Origin: Actinomyces ruminis
Lineage (GTDB): Bacteria > Actinomycetota > Actinomycetes > Actinomycetales > Actinomycetaceae
DNA: 64,000 nucleotides
Direction of reading: 5' to 3'
Assembly (NCBI RefSeq): GCF_002154335.2
Contig: NZ_MTPX02000041.1
Coordinates: 62,001 to 126,000 of the forward strand
Under the pieces are notes generated by a model that was not told the DNA's origin, made no database searches, and saw nothing but the letters and a program-made list of their open reading frames with translations. Position numbers and translations under genes: made by a program. Below are positions 23,233 through 34,881 of the stretch, in pieces (the first letter of the stretch is position 1; the number at the start of each line of letters is the position of its first letter).

Positions 23233-26081
23233 ATGAGTGACTACCGAAACTCCCTGAGTCCCGAACCTGTGCCCGAGAGCTATCCCGACGGCGTCGCCCC
23301 TGCCCCGGACCCATCGAACCCGCCTGCGAGCAGCGCATTCCCGGCGGCACCCGAGCGACCGGCTTTGAAACGGCCCCGCCGCCGGCCGCCGCGGCACCAC
23401 CCCCGGCAGCGCCGGTATTCCCCCAGGCCGACGCCCAGCCTCAGCCGGCCATGCAGCCGCCCACGCCGACGCCGCCGACCGCCCAGCAGCCGGCCATGCA
23501 GCCGCCTGTGGTCAGTGCCGCCGCTCCCAGCCCGGTCGGGGCCACGATGCAGGCGCTGATGCGCAAGCCCGCGCTTACGACGGTAGGGCTCACGCTCGTG
23601 GTCGTGTTTGGGGCCGCGCTGGTCTCGGCGATACTGCTCATGACATCGCTCGAGTTGCTTGGGCAGCACAACGTGCCGACTTCCTTCGGATTGTTCGTGG
23701 TTGCCATTGGCTTCAGCCTCGGAGGCAGGCTGCAAGCCACGTTCTCCCCGGAGACGCTGGGGGTGGGCACATATGCCTCTGTCAATGCGGGGCTGACGGT
23801 ACTGCCGCTGGGAACGCTGCTGGCGATCGCCATCGGCGTGTTCCTGCTCGCCCGCAAGCGCGCTCCCGTAGACGAATCCGCGGCGCCCCTGGGCGCGATG
23901 GCATTGCGTGCGGCCGTGGAGTCGGCTGCGGTCGCGCTCGTGGCGTGTCTGCTCACCGCCCTGGGCTCTTACGACCCAGCAGGAACCGGCGACGTGGTTG
24001 TGCGCGCCTCCGCCGGATCGTCACTACTGATCATCTGGGTGATCGTCTTCGCCCCGCTGATGCTGGCGCGTGCGGGGACGCAACTCACCTCCCGCGTTCC
24101 GGCCCGGTTGCGCCAAGTGTTGCGCGAACTCGGTGCACTGGCAGCGGTGACCGGGGTGGTGCTCGGCGCAGTCAGCCTCGTGGTCGGCGTGTTTGCGGCA
24201 TTTAAGAATGACGCGAGTGGTGCGACGGTCTTATTGCCCGTGCTGCTGGGCAATCTGATCGTGTACGCGCTCACGCTCGGCACCCTGGGCAGTATCACGG
24301 GCTCCGTATCGGCTGTTGTCCTGCAGGAACTCGGCCTTGGCGATACCCCGTATCTTGCGGGCACCGTATCTGCCCGGGACATCATGGGCTCATGGTCCAT
24401 CCTGCTGTACCTCGCCGTGGTGGTGGTCGCCATAGCCGGCGCGGCCCGCGTCGGTGTGCGCCGACAGCGGCTGGCCTCGGCGGACTTGGGCCGGACCTGG
24501 CAGATGCCTGTCGCGGCGCTGGTGGCAGGACTGCTCGTGCTGCACCTGCTCGCACCGGTACGCGTCTCGGGGAGCCTGCTGGGACAGCAGGCGTCGGCAA
24601 GCGTCGGTCCGGCCTGGTGGTCCAGCCTGACATTGGCGATCTTCGTGCTGATGGTCTCGGCGCTGGCGGAGGTACTGCCCACGTGGCTGTACGCCAACGC
24701 CATCTCCTTCCTACGACTGTGCGCGGGCGCTCGGGCGGTTGAATACTGGGTGAACGGTCAGGCACAGCCGGCCCGGCAATTCGTGGCGCCCGCCCAGCCC
24801 TACCCCTACGCGGCGGGCGTTGCACAGCCGGCCGGACCGGATCCCGCGGTACCACCCGCAGGCGCCGTCCCGCCCGCCCCTGCGCCGGCGGCGGGCGACG
24901 TCCCCGCCGGTTACGTCGCCCAGCCCTACGCGACTTCGGCGCCGACAGCGGTCTATGCGACGCCTGCACCCGCGCCGGCTTACGCGTCGTCGGCTCCGAG
25001 CATGTCGGCCGCCTCCGCGCCAGTAGCCATGTCGGCCAATGCGGCAGGAGTGCCTGCGCTGCCCGCGCCGCAGCCGATGGACCCGGCGGCCAGAAGGCGG
25101 CTGAAGCGTGTGGCTGGTGTAGTGGTGGCCTGCCTAGTTGTGATCGGAGCCGGTGCCATCGCGGTGCACGTGCTCAACTCGCGGCGGGGGCCGGAGCAGG
25201 CGGTCGAGGCTTACCTGGAACTGATCGCCGACGGCCAAGCCGCCGCGGCCACCGCCATGGTGGACCCCGGCGTGCCGAACAACCAGCGGCTGCTGCTGAC
25301 CGACGACGTCCTCGGTGCCGCGACCTCCCGCATCCAGGTAGTCGATGTGCGGGTGCCTTCGGGTGCCGATGCGGACCTGAGCGGTAGTGACTCGGTCACT
25401 GTTAACGCAACGCTATCCCTGGACGGCAAGCGCTTGGACGTGCCCATCACCGTGAAGCCAGGGGACAAGGAGTACGGCTTGCTGAACACCTGGGAGGTCG
25501 ACACCCCACTCATCCGGGAGATCACATTGTCCTCCTACTCGCTCAACGCTGTCACCGTCGGCGGCACGGAGGTGTCACTGGAGACCAGTGAATACGACGG
25601 CGCCTCGGCCACCCAGTACGTCTACTTCGGCATCTACGACGTCGGCGTTGGTGCAGACGTGTCCGATTACCTCACGGCCGACAACACCACGCTGAACGTC
25701 AATGACTCCTCCGAAGGCGAGTTGCGGGTCGAGGGCACACCCACCGAGGCGCTCAACACCCTGGTGCTTGACGCCGTCAACGCGCAGGCGTCCGACTGCG
25801 TGACTCCGCCCGGGAACCTCGACGAGGTCTGCCCGAGCCCGCTGCAGTCCACGCAGTTGGACTCGCTAGAGGTGAGCCAAGAGGCCGCGGAGGTGACGGT
25901 GGACGGAGCCAGCTTTGAAAGCGGCCCGGTTACCTTCACCACGCGCGACAATCCGAGCGACTGGAACAAAGACCCGGACCCCGAGGACTGGAAGTACACG
26001 CTCTACGGTTCCATTGAGTGGCCCGATGGGGGCGGCGAGCCGACGATCACCGTCACCGGGTCCTCCATCTACTGGTACTGA
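23233..26081 (+). CDS. Large multi-pass membrane protein with secreted C-terminal domain (one frameshift)
   Basis: Function unknown. The protein starts MSDYRNSLSPEPVPESYPDG at ATG 23233. After about 45 residues the frame shifts; one G lost near 23367 (TTG-GAA) restores ETAPPPAAAAPPPAAPVFPQ and joins the long downstream frame. The repaired product of about 949 residues has a Pro/Ala-rich cytoplasmic head, roughly eight to ten membrane helices, a long Pro/Ala/Tyr-rich linker, a further helix (RVAGVVVACLVVIGAGAIAV) and an external domain of about 300 residues. That domain starts GPEQAVEAYLELIADGQAAA, an NTF2-like opening, and ends GGGEPTITVTGSSIYWY. It lies alone between rpoC and a second membrane gene. 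A role in the envelope is inference. Confidence 0.72.
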
Positions 26082-26108
26082 CACGAACGTGTCTAAACGC
26101 ACCCTCGT

Positions 26109-26160
26109 GACGACGCTGCGGATCGGTACCGTTTTGGGTGCACCGGTCCGCAGCGTCGTC
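26109..26160. terminator. Long inverted repeat between two membrane-protein genes
   Basis: GACGACGCTGCGGA (26109-26122) is the exact reverse complement of TCCGCAGCGTCGTC (26147-26160), extended by CGGT/ACCG past one mismatch. A terminator or transcript-processing hairpin is likely. It ends 17 bp before the next start codon, so it may also limit that gene's translation. Confidence 0.65.
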
Positions 26161-26177
26161 GCCAAGGAGAGTTGCCC

Positions 26178-27046
26178 GTGACCACTCCACCGGAGTACCA
26201 GCCAATCCGCATCCATCGCGCGGCGCGACCAGGCGCGTGAGCGCTTTCGGCCGCAACGGCAATGATGGTCGGTTGGATCGCGACGCCGCCGACGCCCAGT
26301 GGCAGGATGCGCAGCCGACCCAAACGGTCGACACCACCACCGGCCTGGGTGACGGCGCCGCCACCACTGCGCTACCCGAGTCGTATGCACCCGCCGACTG
26401 TGCGGACATCGGCTATGCGCGCTCGGACGCAGAACCGGCCCCGACCATGGCGCTGCCGGTGGGTACCGGCTACGCGATGCCCACCACGCAGGCCGGGTAC
26501 GCGCCCGCCGCGGGGCATGTGCAGCCGGGCACCCCAGTGCGCCTGCCGGCGGCTCCGACCCGACGCCATACGGCCGCCACTCCGCTGGGGATGATCCTGG
26601 TGCTGCTCGCATCGGCGCTGCTCGGCTGGGGCATCTACACGCTGCTCGCCTCCCTGGATGTCATTGCCGTAGCGCAGGGTGCGGGCAGCCCGATCAACAC
26701 CACGGCCGCCGCGGCTTTTGCCACCGGGGGAGTGCTGGCCTTCATCGCCTTCATCGTCGCCATCGTGGCCGTGGCCCGGGCGCGTCCGAAGACGGCCGCG
26801 GTGATCCTGCTGCTGACCTGCCTGGTACTGCCGACCGTGGCGACTTTCGGCGGTGCCTATTACGGGGCAACAGCCCTCAAGGAGCGAACCGTGGCTCAGG
26901 CGGAGACATACGCCGACTTGCTCGACGTGGGTGCAATCGACACCGAGCAGATCGACGCCGTCATTGATCGGGTGGAGTCCCTGGGGGTGGACCTCCCCGG
27001 CAAGGACGAGGTCTTGGACATCCTCCGCGCCGCCAAGGGAGAGTAG
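26178..27046 (+). CDS. Three-helix membrane protein of unknown function (one frameshift)
   Basis: Function unknown. GTG 26178 is well placed behind AAGGAGA, but its frame soon stops. One C lost near 26202 explains this, the repaired start reading VTTPPEYQPNPHPSRGATRR and continuing into the long frame. The product of about 289 residues has a hydrophilic, Thr/Ala/Pro-rich head, three membrane helices (MILVLLASALLGWGIYTLLA, FATGGVLAFIAFIVAIVAVA, TAAVILLLTCLVLPTVATFG) and a short charged tail DTEQIDAVIDRVESLGVDLP. The head resembles the linker of the preceding gene in composition. The two genes are separated by a strong hairpin. Confidence 0.68.
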
Positions 27047-27868
27047 GGGAAGTCCGCGCGGCGCTGGGCATCTTCCCGTCGGCGGCAACCGAGATCCGCA
27101 CCACCGCGGTGCGCCAGTTCGATCAGCTTGCCGTCGGCCCGGAGACCGCCACCAACGGCTCCGTCTTGTACATACACCGAGCAGGTCCCGGAGATCCGGC
27201 ATGAGCCGACCGCGACGCCGGCATCGCTGCGCTCGTACAGCCGTGCCAGCCGGTCGTCTGCTACGCCACTTCGGTGTTTGGAACGCCGGTTAGCGATCTG
27301 CTGTATACCCCGGAGGCCTTCAGCAGACCGCTAAGTGGCGTAGTAGACGGTGAACCGGCGTAGTAGACAGGCTCTTTGTGTTTGTGGGGGGCGGCGGTTC
27401 GGACTCGGGGCCGCGATGTGGTGGTCGTGTTCGGGTGTGGGCGGTCGTTCCCGGGTTGACGAGGACGACGTCGAGCCGGCGTTGTTGGCCTGTGCGGACG
27501 GTTCGTCCGGCCTCGCAGGCGGTTCGTCATGAACAGCGACCGGCGGCGAGGTGGGACGTGGCCAGGAACACCCCAACCCCGTCTGGCGCACGGCGTCACG
27601 CACGGGTAATGTGTCCCACTGGTGCCCGCGTACGGTCACCGTTCTCCATTCCGTTCCCAGCCACTCGGAGTTCAGGCTCCGGTCGGTGACGCGGGTCTGC
27701 CGCGGCGGGAACCGACGGGCCCCGTCACGGGGCTCCGGGCGCATCGCCGTCGGCCCGGCCGACGGTGGGCGGGCCGGCCCTAACCGTGGCGCAGTGCGCC
27801 GTCTCGGGGGAGCGGGCCGGCACGTGGGCAGCGACAGCCCGCAAGCACTTCAAGATGGAGAATCAGTA
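27047..27868. other. 822-bp spacer before rpsL
   Basis: No gene can be supported. It holds a palindromic element at 27256-27371 (also found near 39.6 kb). A G/T-rich block at about 27372-27445 resembles one at 32533-32573 in the tuf-rpsJ spacer (shared TCTTTGNGTTTG and GGTGGTCGTG pieces). The last 200 bp presumably contain the rpsL promoter, which I could not place. Confidence 0.45.
27256..27371. repeat. Palindromic element, copy 1 (CCTTCAGCAGAC type)
   Basis: GTCTGCTACGCCACTT (27256-27271) is the 15/16 reverse complement of AAGTGGCGTAGTAGAC (27333-27348). Inside, TTAGCGATCTGCTG (27290-27303) pairs with CAGCAGACCGCTAA (27321-27334). GGCGTAGTAGACNG is repeated again at 27357-27370. The blocks ACGCCGGTTAG and CCTTCAGCAGAC...AAGTGGCGT occur in the same order at 39575-39634, so this is a dispersed element. 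Confidence 0.7.
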
Positions 27869-28243
27869 GTGCCCACGATTCAGCAGCTGGTCCGTAAGGG
27901 CCGCTCGACCAAGCGCGCGGCGTCCAAGACGCCGGCGCTCAAGTCCAGTCCGCAGCGCCGTGGCGTATGCACCCGTGTGTACACCACGACCCCGAAGAAG
28001 CCGAACTCCGCCCTGCGTAAGGTCGCCCGTGTGCGCCTGTCGACCGGCATCGAGGTCACGGCCTACATTCCCGGTGAGGGCCACAACCTCCAGGAGCACT
28101 CGATTGTGCTCGTCCGTGGTGGTCGTGTGAAGGACCTTCCCGGTGTCCGCTACCACATCGTGCGCGGTTCCCTCGACACCCAGGGTGTCAAGGGGCGCCA
28201 GCAGGCACGTTCCAAGTACGGCGCCAAGAAGGAGAAGAACTAA
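27869..28243 (+). CDS. rpsL: 30S ribosomal protein S12
   Basis: S12 lies at the decoding centre and affects accuracy and streptomycin response. From GTG 27869 the 124-residue protein reads [20 protein letters not shown], with [19 protein letters not shown] and [17 protein letters not shown]. Both lysines linked to streptomycin resistance when mutated are present as wild type. Longer upstream readings are unrelated in sequence, so GTG 27869 is chosen. Its stop overlaps the rpsG start. Confidence 0.97.
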   Translation: MPTIQQLVRKGRSTKRAASKTPALKSSPQRRGVCTRVYTTTPKKPNSALRKVARVRLSTGIEVTAYIPGEGHNLQEHSIVLVRGGRVKDLPGVRYHIVRGSLDTQGVKGRQQARSKYGAKKEKN

Positions 28244-28713
28244 TGCCTCGTAAGGGTCCCGCACCCCGGCGCCCGCTGGCCGTCGACCCGGTCTACGGCT
28301 CGCCCGTCGTCACCCAGCTCGTCAACCGTGTCCTGCTCGACGGCAAGAAGGCGACCGCAGAGCGCATCGTCTACGGCGCCCTCGAGGGCGTGCGCTCCAA
28401 AACCGACCAGGATCCGGTCTCGGTGCTCAAGCGCGCCCTGGACAACATTCGTCCGTCCCTGGAGGTCCGCTCCCGCCGCGTCGGTGGCGCGACCTACCAG
28501 GTCCCGGTCGAGGTTCGCCCCAACCGCGCCACCACCCTCGCTCTGCGCTGGCTCGTGGACTTCTCCCGCCAGCGGCGCGAGAACACCATGACCGAGCGGC
28601 TCATGAACGAGATCCTGGACGCCTCCAACGGCCTCGGCGCCGCCGTGAAGCGGCGCGAGGACATGCACCGAATGGCCGAGTCCAACAAGGCCTTCGCTCA
28701 CTACCGCTGGTAA
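28243..28713 (+). CDS. rpsG: 30S ribosomal protein S7
   Basis: S7 nucleates assembly of the 30S head and contacts the E-site tRNA. The 156-residue protein begins [20 protein letters not shown] and contains [40 protein letters not shown] and the C-terminal [11 protein letters not shown]. Length and ends are normal. The ATG overlaps the rpsL stop by one base (TAATG), showing coupling. Confidence 0.98.
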   Translation: MPRKGPAPRRPLAVDPVYGSPVVTQLVNRVLLDGKKATAERIVYGALEGVRSKTDQDPVSVLKRALDNIRPSLEVRSRRVGGATYQVPVEVRPNRATTLALRWLVDFSRQRRENTMTERLMNEILDASNGLGAAVKRREDMHRMAESNKAFAHYRW

Positions 28714-28788
28714 TCAACCGCACGCCCCCGAGCCCCCGGGCCCGGGCGGCGCCCAACTCCCGCACCACAAGAACGAAGGACATTACTA

Positions 28789-30924
28789 GTGGCACTAGAC
28801 GTGCTGACTGACCTCACTAAGGTCCGCAACATCGGCATCATGGCTCACATCGATGCCGGCAAGACGACCGTGACGGAGCGCATCCTGTTCTACACGGGCA
28901 TCAACTACAAGATCGGCGAGACGCACGACGGCGCCTCGACGATGGACTGGATGGAACAGGAGCAGGAGCGCGGTATCACCATTACCTCCGCGGCCACCAC
29001 CTGCTTCTGGAAAGACAACCAGATCAACATCATTGACACCCCCGGCCACGTCGACTTCACGGTCGAGGTTGAGCGCTCCCTGCGTGTGCTCGACGGCGCC
29101 GTCGCCGTCTTCGACGGCAAGGAGGGCGTCGAGCCCCAGTCCGAGACGGTGTGGCGCCAGGCGGACAAGTACAACGTGCCCCGCATCTGCTACATCAACA
29201 AGATGGACAAGCTGGGTGCGAACTTCGACTTCTCCGTGCAGACGATTCGCGACCGGCTTCACGCCACCCCGATCGTCATCAACTTCCCCATCGGTGCCGA
29301 GAACGAGTTCTCCGGCGTCGTCGACGTGCTGGAGATGCGGGCCATCCGCTTCCCGGAGAAGGACGCCGACGGCAAGGAGACCCGCGGCAGTGTCGTCGTT
29401 TACGAGGACATCCCGGCCGAGCTCGTCTCCCGCGCCGAGGAGCTGCGCAACGAGCTCGTCGAGACGGTCGCCGAGGCCGACGACGAGCTGATGGAGAAGT
29501 ACCTGGAGGGTGAGGAGCTGTCGGTCGCCGAGCTCAAGCGCGGCATCCGCAAGCTCACCATCGCCGGCGAGGCGTTCCCGGTCTTCGCCGGGTCCGCCTT
29601 CAAGAACAAGGGCATTCAGCCCGTGCTCGACGGCGTGCTCGACTACCTGCCCTCTCCGCTGGACGTGCCCGACGTCGAGGGCCACGTCCCCGGAGACGAG
29701 TCGAAGATCATCACCCGCAAGGCCGATGAGCACGAGCCCTTCTCCGCGCTGGCCTTCAAGGTCGCCACGCACCCGTTCTACGGCAAGCTCGTGTACGTGC
29801 GCGTGTACTCCGGCAAGGTCTCCCAGGGCGACACGATCTTCAACGCCACCAAGGGCCGCAAGGAGCGCGTCGGCAAGCTCTTCCAGATGCACTCCAACAA
29901 GGAGAACCCGGTGGAGCAGGCCCACGCCGGCCACATCTACGCGTTCATCGGGCTGAAGGACGTCACCACCGGTGACACCCTGTGCGCTCAGGGCGACCCG
30001 ATCATCCTGGAGTCGATGACCTTCCCGGACCCGGTCATTCACGTGGCCATCGAGCCCAAGACCAAGGGCGACCAGGAGAAGCTCGGCGTTGCCATTCAGA
30101 AGCTCTCCGAGGAGGACCCGACCTTCACGGTCGAGCTAGACGAGGAGACCGGCCAGACCGTCATCGGCGGTATGGGCGAGCTGCACCTGGACGTGTTCGT
30201 GGACCGCATGCGGCGCGAGTTCAAGGTTGAGGCGAACGTCGGTAACCCGATGGTCGCCTACCGCGAGACCATCCGTAAGAAGGTCGACAAGGTCGAGTAC
30301 ACGCACAAGAAGCAGACCGGTGGTTCCGGCCAGTTCGCGAAGGTGCTCATGACCTTCGAGCCGCTGACCCACGACGACGCGGACGAAGAGGGCGAGAACA
30401 AGCACTACGAGTTCGTCAACGCCATCACCGGCGGCCGCGTGCCCCGCGAGTTCATCCCCAGCGTCGACGCCGGCGTGCAGGAGGCCATGACCACCGGTGT
30501 GCTGGCCGGCTACCCGATGGTGGACGTCAAGGCGACCCTCGTCGACGGCGGCTACCACGAGGTCGACTCCTCCGAGATGGCCTTCAAGATCGCCGGTTCC
30601 ATGGCCTTCAAGGAGGGTGCCAAGAAGGCCAAGCCGGTTCTGCTCGAGCCGGTCATGGCCGTCGAGGTGCGCACCCCCGAGGAGTACATGGGCGACGTCA
30701 TCGGCGACCTGAACTCCCGGCGCGGCATGGTCCAGTCGATGGAGGACGCGCAGGGCGTGAAGGTCATCAAGGCCAACGTCCCGCTGTCGGAGATGTTCGG
30801 GTACGTGGGCGACCTGCGATCCAAGACGCAGGGCCGCGCCGTGTACTCCATGGAGTTCGACTCCTACGCCGAGGTTCCCAAGAACGTCGCGGACGAGGTC
30901 ATCGCCAAGGCCAAGGGCGAGTGA
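28789..30924 (+). CDS. fusA: Elongation factor G
   Basis: EF-G is the GTPase that drives translocation and, with RRF, ribosome recycling. The intact 711-residue protein shows the G1 loop [17 protein letters not shown], switch [22 protein letters not shown] and [10 protein letters not shown], followed by domains II-V (for example [15 protein letters not shown] and [20 protein letters not shown]). It starts at GTG 28789, 75 bp after rpsG. The arrangement rpsL-rpsG-fusA-tuf is the classic str operon. Confidence 0.98.
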   Translation: MALDVLTDLTKVRNIGIMAHIDAGKTTVTERILFYTGINYKIGETHDGASTMDWMEQEQERGITITSAATTCFWKDNQINIIDTPGHVDFTVEVERSLRVLDGAVAVFDGKEGVEPQSETVWRQADKYNVPRICYINKMDKLGANFDFSVQTIRDRLHATPIVINFPIGAENEFSGVVDVLEMRAIRFPEKDADGKETRGSVVVYEDIPAELVSRAEELRNELVETVAEADDELMEKYLEGEELSVAELKRGIRKLTIAGEAFPVFAGSAFKNKGIQPVLDGVLDYLPSPLDVPDVEGHVPGDESKIITRKADEHEPFSALAFKVATHPFYGKLVYVRVYSGKVSQGDTIFNATKGRKERVGKLFQMHSNKENPVEQAHAGHIYAFIGLKDVTTGDTLCAQGDPIILESMTFPDPVIHVAIEPKTKGDQEKLGVAIQKLSEEDPTFTVELDEETGQTVIGGMGELHLDVFVDRMRREFKVEANVGNPMVAYRETIRKKVDKVEYTHKKQTGGSGQFAKVLMTFEPLTHDDADEEGENKHYEFVNAITGGRVPREFIPSVDAGVQEAMTTGVLAGYPMVDVKATLVDGGYHEVDSSEMAFKIAGSMAFKEGAKKAKPVLLEPVMAVEVRTPEEYMGDVIGDLNSRRGMVQSMEDAQGVKVIKANVPLSEMFGYVGDLRSKTQGRAVYSMEFDSYAEVPKNVADEVIAKAKGE

Positions 30925-31040
30925 CCCAGGCCGCACCCGGTGCCGGGGCGTGACGACACGCGCCGTCCGCCCCGGCCCCACCGGCCCCGGAATTGCATCC
31001 GGGGCAGCCCATCCAAGTAAGATTTCCAACAATTCATCAG

Positions 31041-31071
31041 TAGACACTCTCGCAGTCGGTATGGCTACCAT
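31041..31071 (+). promoter_or_regulatory. Possible tuf promoter
   Basis: TAGACA (31041-31046) and TACCAT (31066-31071) lie 19 bp apart in an AT-richer stretch of the fusA-tuf spacer, about 55 bp before tuf. Long spacing makes this tentative, but a separate tuf promoter is common. Confidence 0.35.
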
Positions 31072-31123
31072 GTGCTAGTCGATCCCCGACGAAGAGAACT
31101 ACCCGAGTCCCAGGAGGACACCA

Positions 31124-32314
<1,191 letters not shown>

Positions 32315-32359
32315 CGATCCACCTGCTTTGAGGCGCCCCGGGCGCCACTTAGCCAAGAC

Positions 32360-32400
32360 AATCCCCTTCCTCGCCTCGCGGCGGGGGAGGGGATTTCTTT
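32360..32400 (+). terminator. Terminator after tuf
   Basis: AATCCCCTTCCTCGCC (32360-32375) pairs with GGCGGGGGAGGGGATT (from 32380) through wobble pairs, followed by TTTCTTTG. It lies 45 bp after the tuf stop. Confidence 0.8.
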
Positions 32401-33066
32401 GTCCTGGCGCTCTGCGAATGAGGTTCTACGGGATCACCCGAATGCGACCACCGCAGGCGGCAGGGCCGAATCACCACCTGCCCCAGTCTCCGCAGCTGCT
32501 CGAAAGGCGCTTCTAAGGCATCTTCGAAACCGGTTCTTTGGGTTTGAGGTTGCGGTGGTCGTGGTCGGGTGCTGAGGTCGTTGTCGGGCGGGATGGTTGT
32601 CGGTGTTGTGCGTTGTTGGTTGTCCGGATCGGCGGGTCGGTGGGGATGGTTCGAGGGCGTGGGTTGGCCCGCGAGGACGTGGCCCGGTCCTTCCAGGACG
32701 CCGCCCCTCAGGGCGTTCTCGACGGTGGGCCGGCGTCCTGGCCGAACTCGCGTCCTCGAGCGATCTTCGCCTGGAAGAGACAGCGACCCGTAAACGTCCC
32801 CGCCCGAAGACGTCCTTGTCAGCCCGAAGGTGTCCGCGGGCGGATGAGGTCGCATTCGACGAGCGCGGGGTGTTCGAATACCGCCTCGCGAGCCCGAAGG
32901 TGTCCTCGTGAGCCTCGGGACGACCCGGCCCGGCCGGCTAATACGAACTCTTGTGCCCGAGTGCGACTCTCGCAGGGTAGCCCGTGCTGAATCATCACGG
33001 GATATCGGCGCGACCGTGGTGCTTCGGCCTGGTGTGTTGTGGGGAGCGTGCTGCCAACCCCCTAGA

Positions 33067-33197
33067 TGTTTGGACCGGGATCCCGCGCTTGGACCGGGTT
33101 CCCGCACTTGGACCGCGTTTCTTCAGTTGGACCGTCTGAGAGTGCGTTTGAGGCGGTCCAACCGCAGGCAGGCGGTCCAGCCGCAGCTTGATGGTCC
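33067..33197. repeat. TTGGACC direct/inverted array, second location
   Basis: Four TTGGACCG units (near 33069, 33089, 33108 and 33127) are followed by three reversed GGTCCA units (near 33154, 33173 and 33193), a layout like that at 15021-15187. The unit TTGGACCGTCTGAGAGTG at 33127 recurs almost unchanged at 39364. Confidence 0.75.
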
Positions 33198-33608
33198 ATC
33201 TGGATGCGGGTGGCCCAAGTCTGGGACGAAGGGGGCAGCGACGAGCGTCTGGGAGCACACCTTGCCAGCGACAGGCGGGCGGGGCGGGGACCATGCCGGC
33301 GTTGGGCGTCCCCGGCGGCTACACCACACTACGAGACCCACCCGTGAGAGCAGGGACTTCGTCAATACACGCGACTTAGGCGAGGCCGGGGTACTGGTCG
33401 CCAACGTTCCCCGTGCCTAGACGGGTGACGCCCTGGACAGTCTTTAAAACAAGGTCGTTGAGCCGGAACAGACCGAGGAACTGCGCGCCGATCCCTAACG
33501 CGACCCGGTGACCCCGGTCACCTGCACGCCCATGGGTGTCAACAACCACCGAATACTTGTCACAGGAGAGCGGACACCAGCACCCTGCCACCAAGCGATC
33601 GCGGTACG

Positions 33609-33864
33609 CGACACGCCCGAACGCGTGGACCCGTGCGCGGTCTCACAGGCCCGGCGGGTGCCCTCGGCTTTCACATGCGGGGGCGGCGCTGATAGCGTAG
33701 GCCAGCCGGCGGGCCCACACCCGTTCCGGCCGCACCGGGGGCCCACCCCGGAATCCAGTCTGACGGACCCGATCGCCATCGGGACTCCGTGTGTCCAGAC
33801 CGGCTCACCAGCTTGACTGGGCCGAGGTGCGCGTCGCATCGCGACACGCCCGAGCGCGTGGACC
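33609..33864 (+). repeat. Pair of 23-bp direct repeats upstream of rpsJ
   Basis: Positions 33609-33631 and 33842-33864 share 22 of 23 bases (core CGACACGCCCGA then CGCGTGGACC). They bracket the putative S10 promoter, the second copy being 30 bp before the rpsJ start. A duplicated leader segment or protein-binding site is possible. Confidence 0.6.
33670..33698 (+). promoter_or_regulatory. Probable S10 operon promoter
   Basis: TTCACA (33670-33675) and TAGCGT (33693-33698) are separated by exactly 17 bp, leaving a leader of about 190 nt before rpsJ, as is usual for this operon. Confidence 0.5.
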
Positions 33865-33894
33865 GGTTACCGAAAGCAAGAGAGGTTAGGCGCC

Positions 33895-34203
33895 ATGGCG
33901 GGACAGAAGATCCGCATCCGGCTCAAGTCCTACGACCACGAGGTCATCGACTCCTCGGCGCGCAAGATCGTCGACGTCGTGACCCGCGCGGGCGCGACGG
34001 TCGTGGGCCCAGTGCCGCTGCCGACCGAGAAGAACGTGTTCTGCGTCATCCGGTCGCCCCACAAGTACAAGGACAGCCGCGAGCACTTCGAGATGCGTAC
34101 GCACAAGCGGCTGATCGACATCGTCGACCCGACGCCGAAGGCCGTCGACTCGCTCATGCGTCTCGACCTGCCGGCCGACGTCAACATTGAGATCAAGCTC
34201 TGA
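33895..34203 (+). CDS. rpsJ: 30S ribosomal protein S10
   Basis: S10 is a 30S head protein that also serves as NusE in antitermination. The 102-residue protein reads [20 protein letters not shown], with [20 protein letters not shown] and [20 protein letters not shown]. Length is normal. GAGAGG precedes the ATG. It is the first gene of the S10 operon, which runs to rpsQ with spacings of a few bases. Confidence 0.98.
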   Translation: MAGQKIRIRLKSYDHEVIDSSARKIVDVVTRAGATVVGPVPLPTEKNVFCVIRSPHKYKDSREHFEMRTHKRLIDIVDPTPKAVDSLMRLDLPADVNIEIKL

Positions 34204-34214
34204 GGACTGAAGCC

Positions 34215-34877
34215 ATGACTACCAACCAGCGGTCCGCCGCGCCGACCAAGGCGCTGCTCGGTACCAAGCTCGGCATGACTCAGATCTGGGACGAGAACGG
34301 TGTGCTGCGTCCGGTCACGGTCGTGCGCATCGACACCAACGTCGTCACCCAGGTCCGCACCGTCGAGAACGACGGCTACGAGGCCGTCCAGCTCGCCTTC
34401 GGCGAGATCGACGAGCGCAAGGTCACCAAGCCGCTCGCCGGTCACTTCGCCAAGGCCGGCGTAACCCCCCGCCGTCACGTCGCCGAGGTGCGCACCTCGC
34501 TCGCCGGCGAGTTCACGCCCGGTCAGGAACTCACGGCCGACACCTTCGAGGTCGGCCAGCTGGTCGACGTCACCGGCACCTCGAAGGGTAAGGGCTTCGC
34601 CGGCACCATGAAGCGCCACGGCTTCTCCGGCGTCGGCGCCTCCCACGGTGCCCACCGCAACCACCGCAAGCCCGGCTCGGTCGGCGCCTGCGCCACCCCG
34701 GGCCGCATCTTCAAGGGCCTGCGCATGGCCGGCCGCATGGGCCACGCCACCACGACCGTCCAGAACCTCAAGGTCCGCGGCGTCGACACCGACAAGGGCG
34801 TGCTGCTCATGGGCGGCGCCATCCCCGGCCCCAAGGGCTCGGTGGTCGTCATCCGTACCGCCGTGAAGGGAGCCTGA
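34215..34877 (+). CDS. rplC: 50S ribosomal protein L3
   Basis: L3 reaches the peptidyl-transferase centre and starts 50S assembly. The 220-residue protein has [40 protein letters not shown], the tip loop [20 protein letters not shown] and [20 protein letters not shown]. It is intact, 11 bp after rpsJ and 4 bp before rplD. Confidence 0.98.
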   Translation: MTTNQRSAAPTKALLGTKLGMTQIWDENGVLRPVTVVRIDTNVVTQVRTVENDGYEAVQLAFGEIDERKVTKPLAGHFAKAGVTPRRHVAEVRTSLAGEFTPGQELTADTFEVGQLVDVTGTSKGKGFAGTMKRHGFSGVGASHGAHRNHRKPGSVGACATPGRIFKGLRMAGRMGHATTTVQNLKVRGVDTDKGVLLMGGAIPGPKGSVVVIRTAVKGA

Positions 34878-34881
34878 CACC

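Larger units (their letters stand above)
32401..33894. other. 1.5-kb gene-poor spacer between tuf and rpsJ
   Basis: No convincing gene. It contains a G/T-rich block (32533-32660) that resembles part of the 27.4 kb spacer, a repeated AGCCCGAAGGTGTCC (32821-32835 and 32891-32905, with a variant at 32802), and the TTGGACC array at 33067-33197. A 23-bp direct repeat (33609-33631 and 33842-33864) and a probable promoter close to rpsJ follow. It may hold decayed mobile DNA, but I recognise no transposase. Confidence 0.45.

Noticed and set aside
26853-27334. Short frames after the second membrane protein
   Set aside because: They lack ribosome sites and family resemblance, and overlap the palindromic element.
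32349-33107. A minus-strand frame of 252 residues in the tuf-rpsJ spacer
   Set aside because: It crosses the tuf terminator and part of the TTGGACC array, and is Pro/Arg/Ser-rich without recognisable motifs.
33376-33594. A transposase remnant on the minus strand
   Set aside because: The 72-residue reading has no catalytic motif or terminal repeats that I recognise, so I describe only repeats there.
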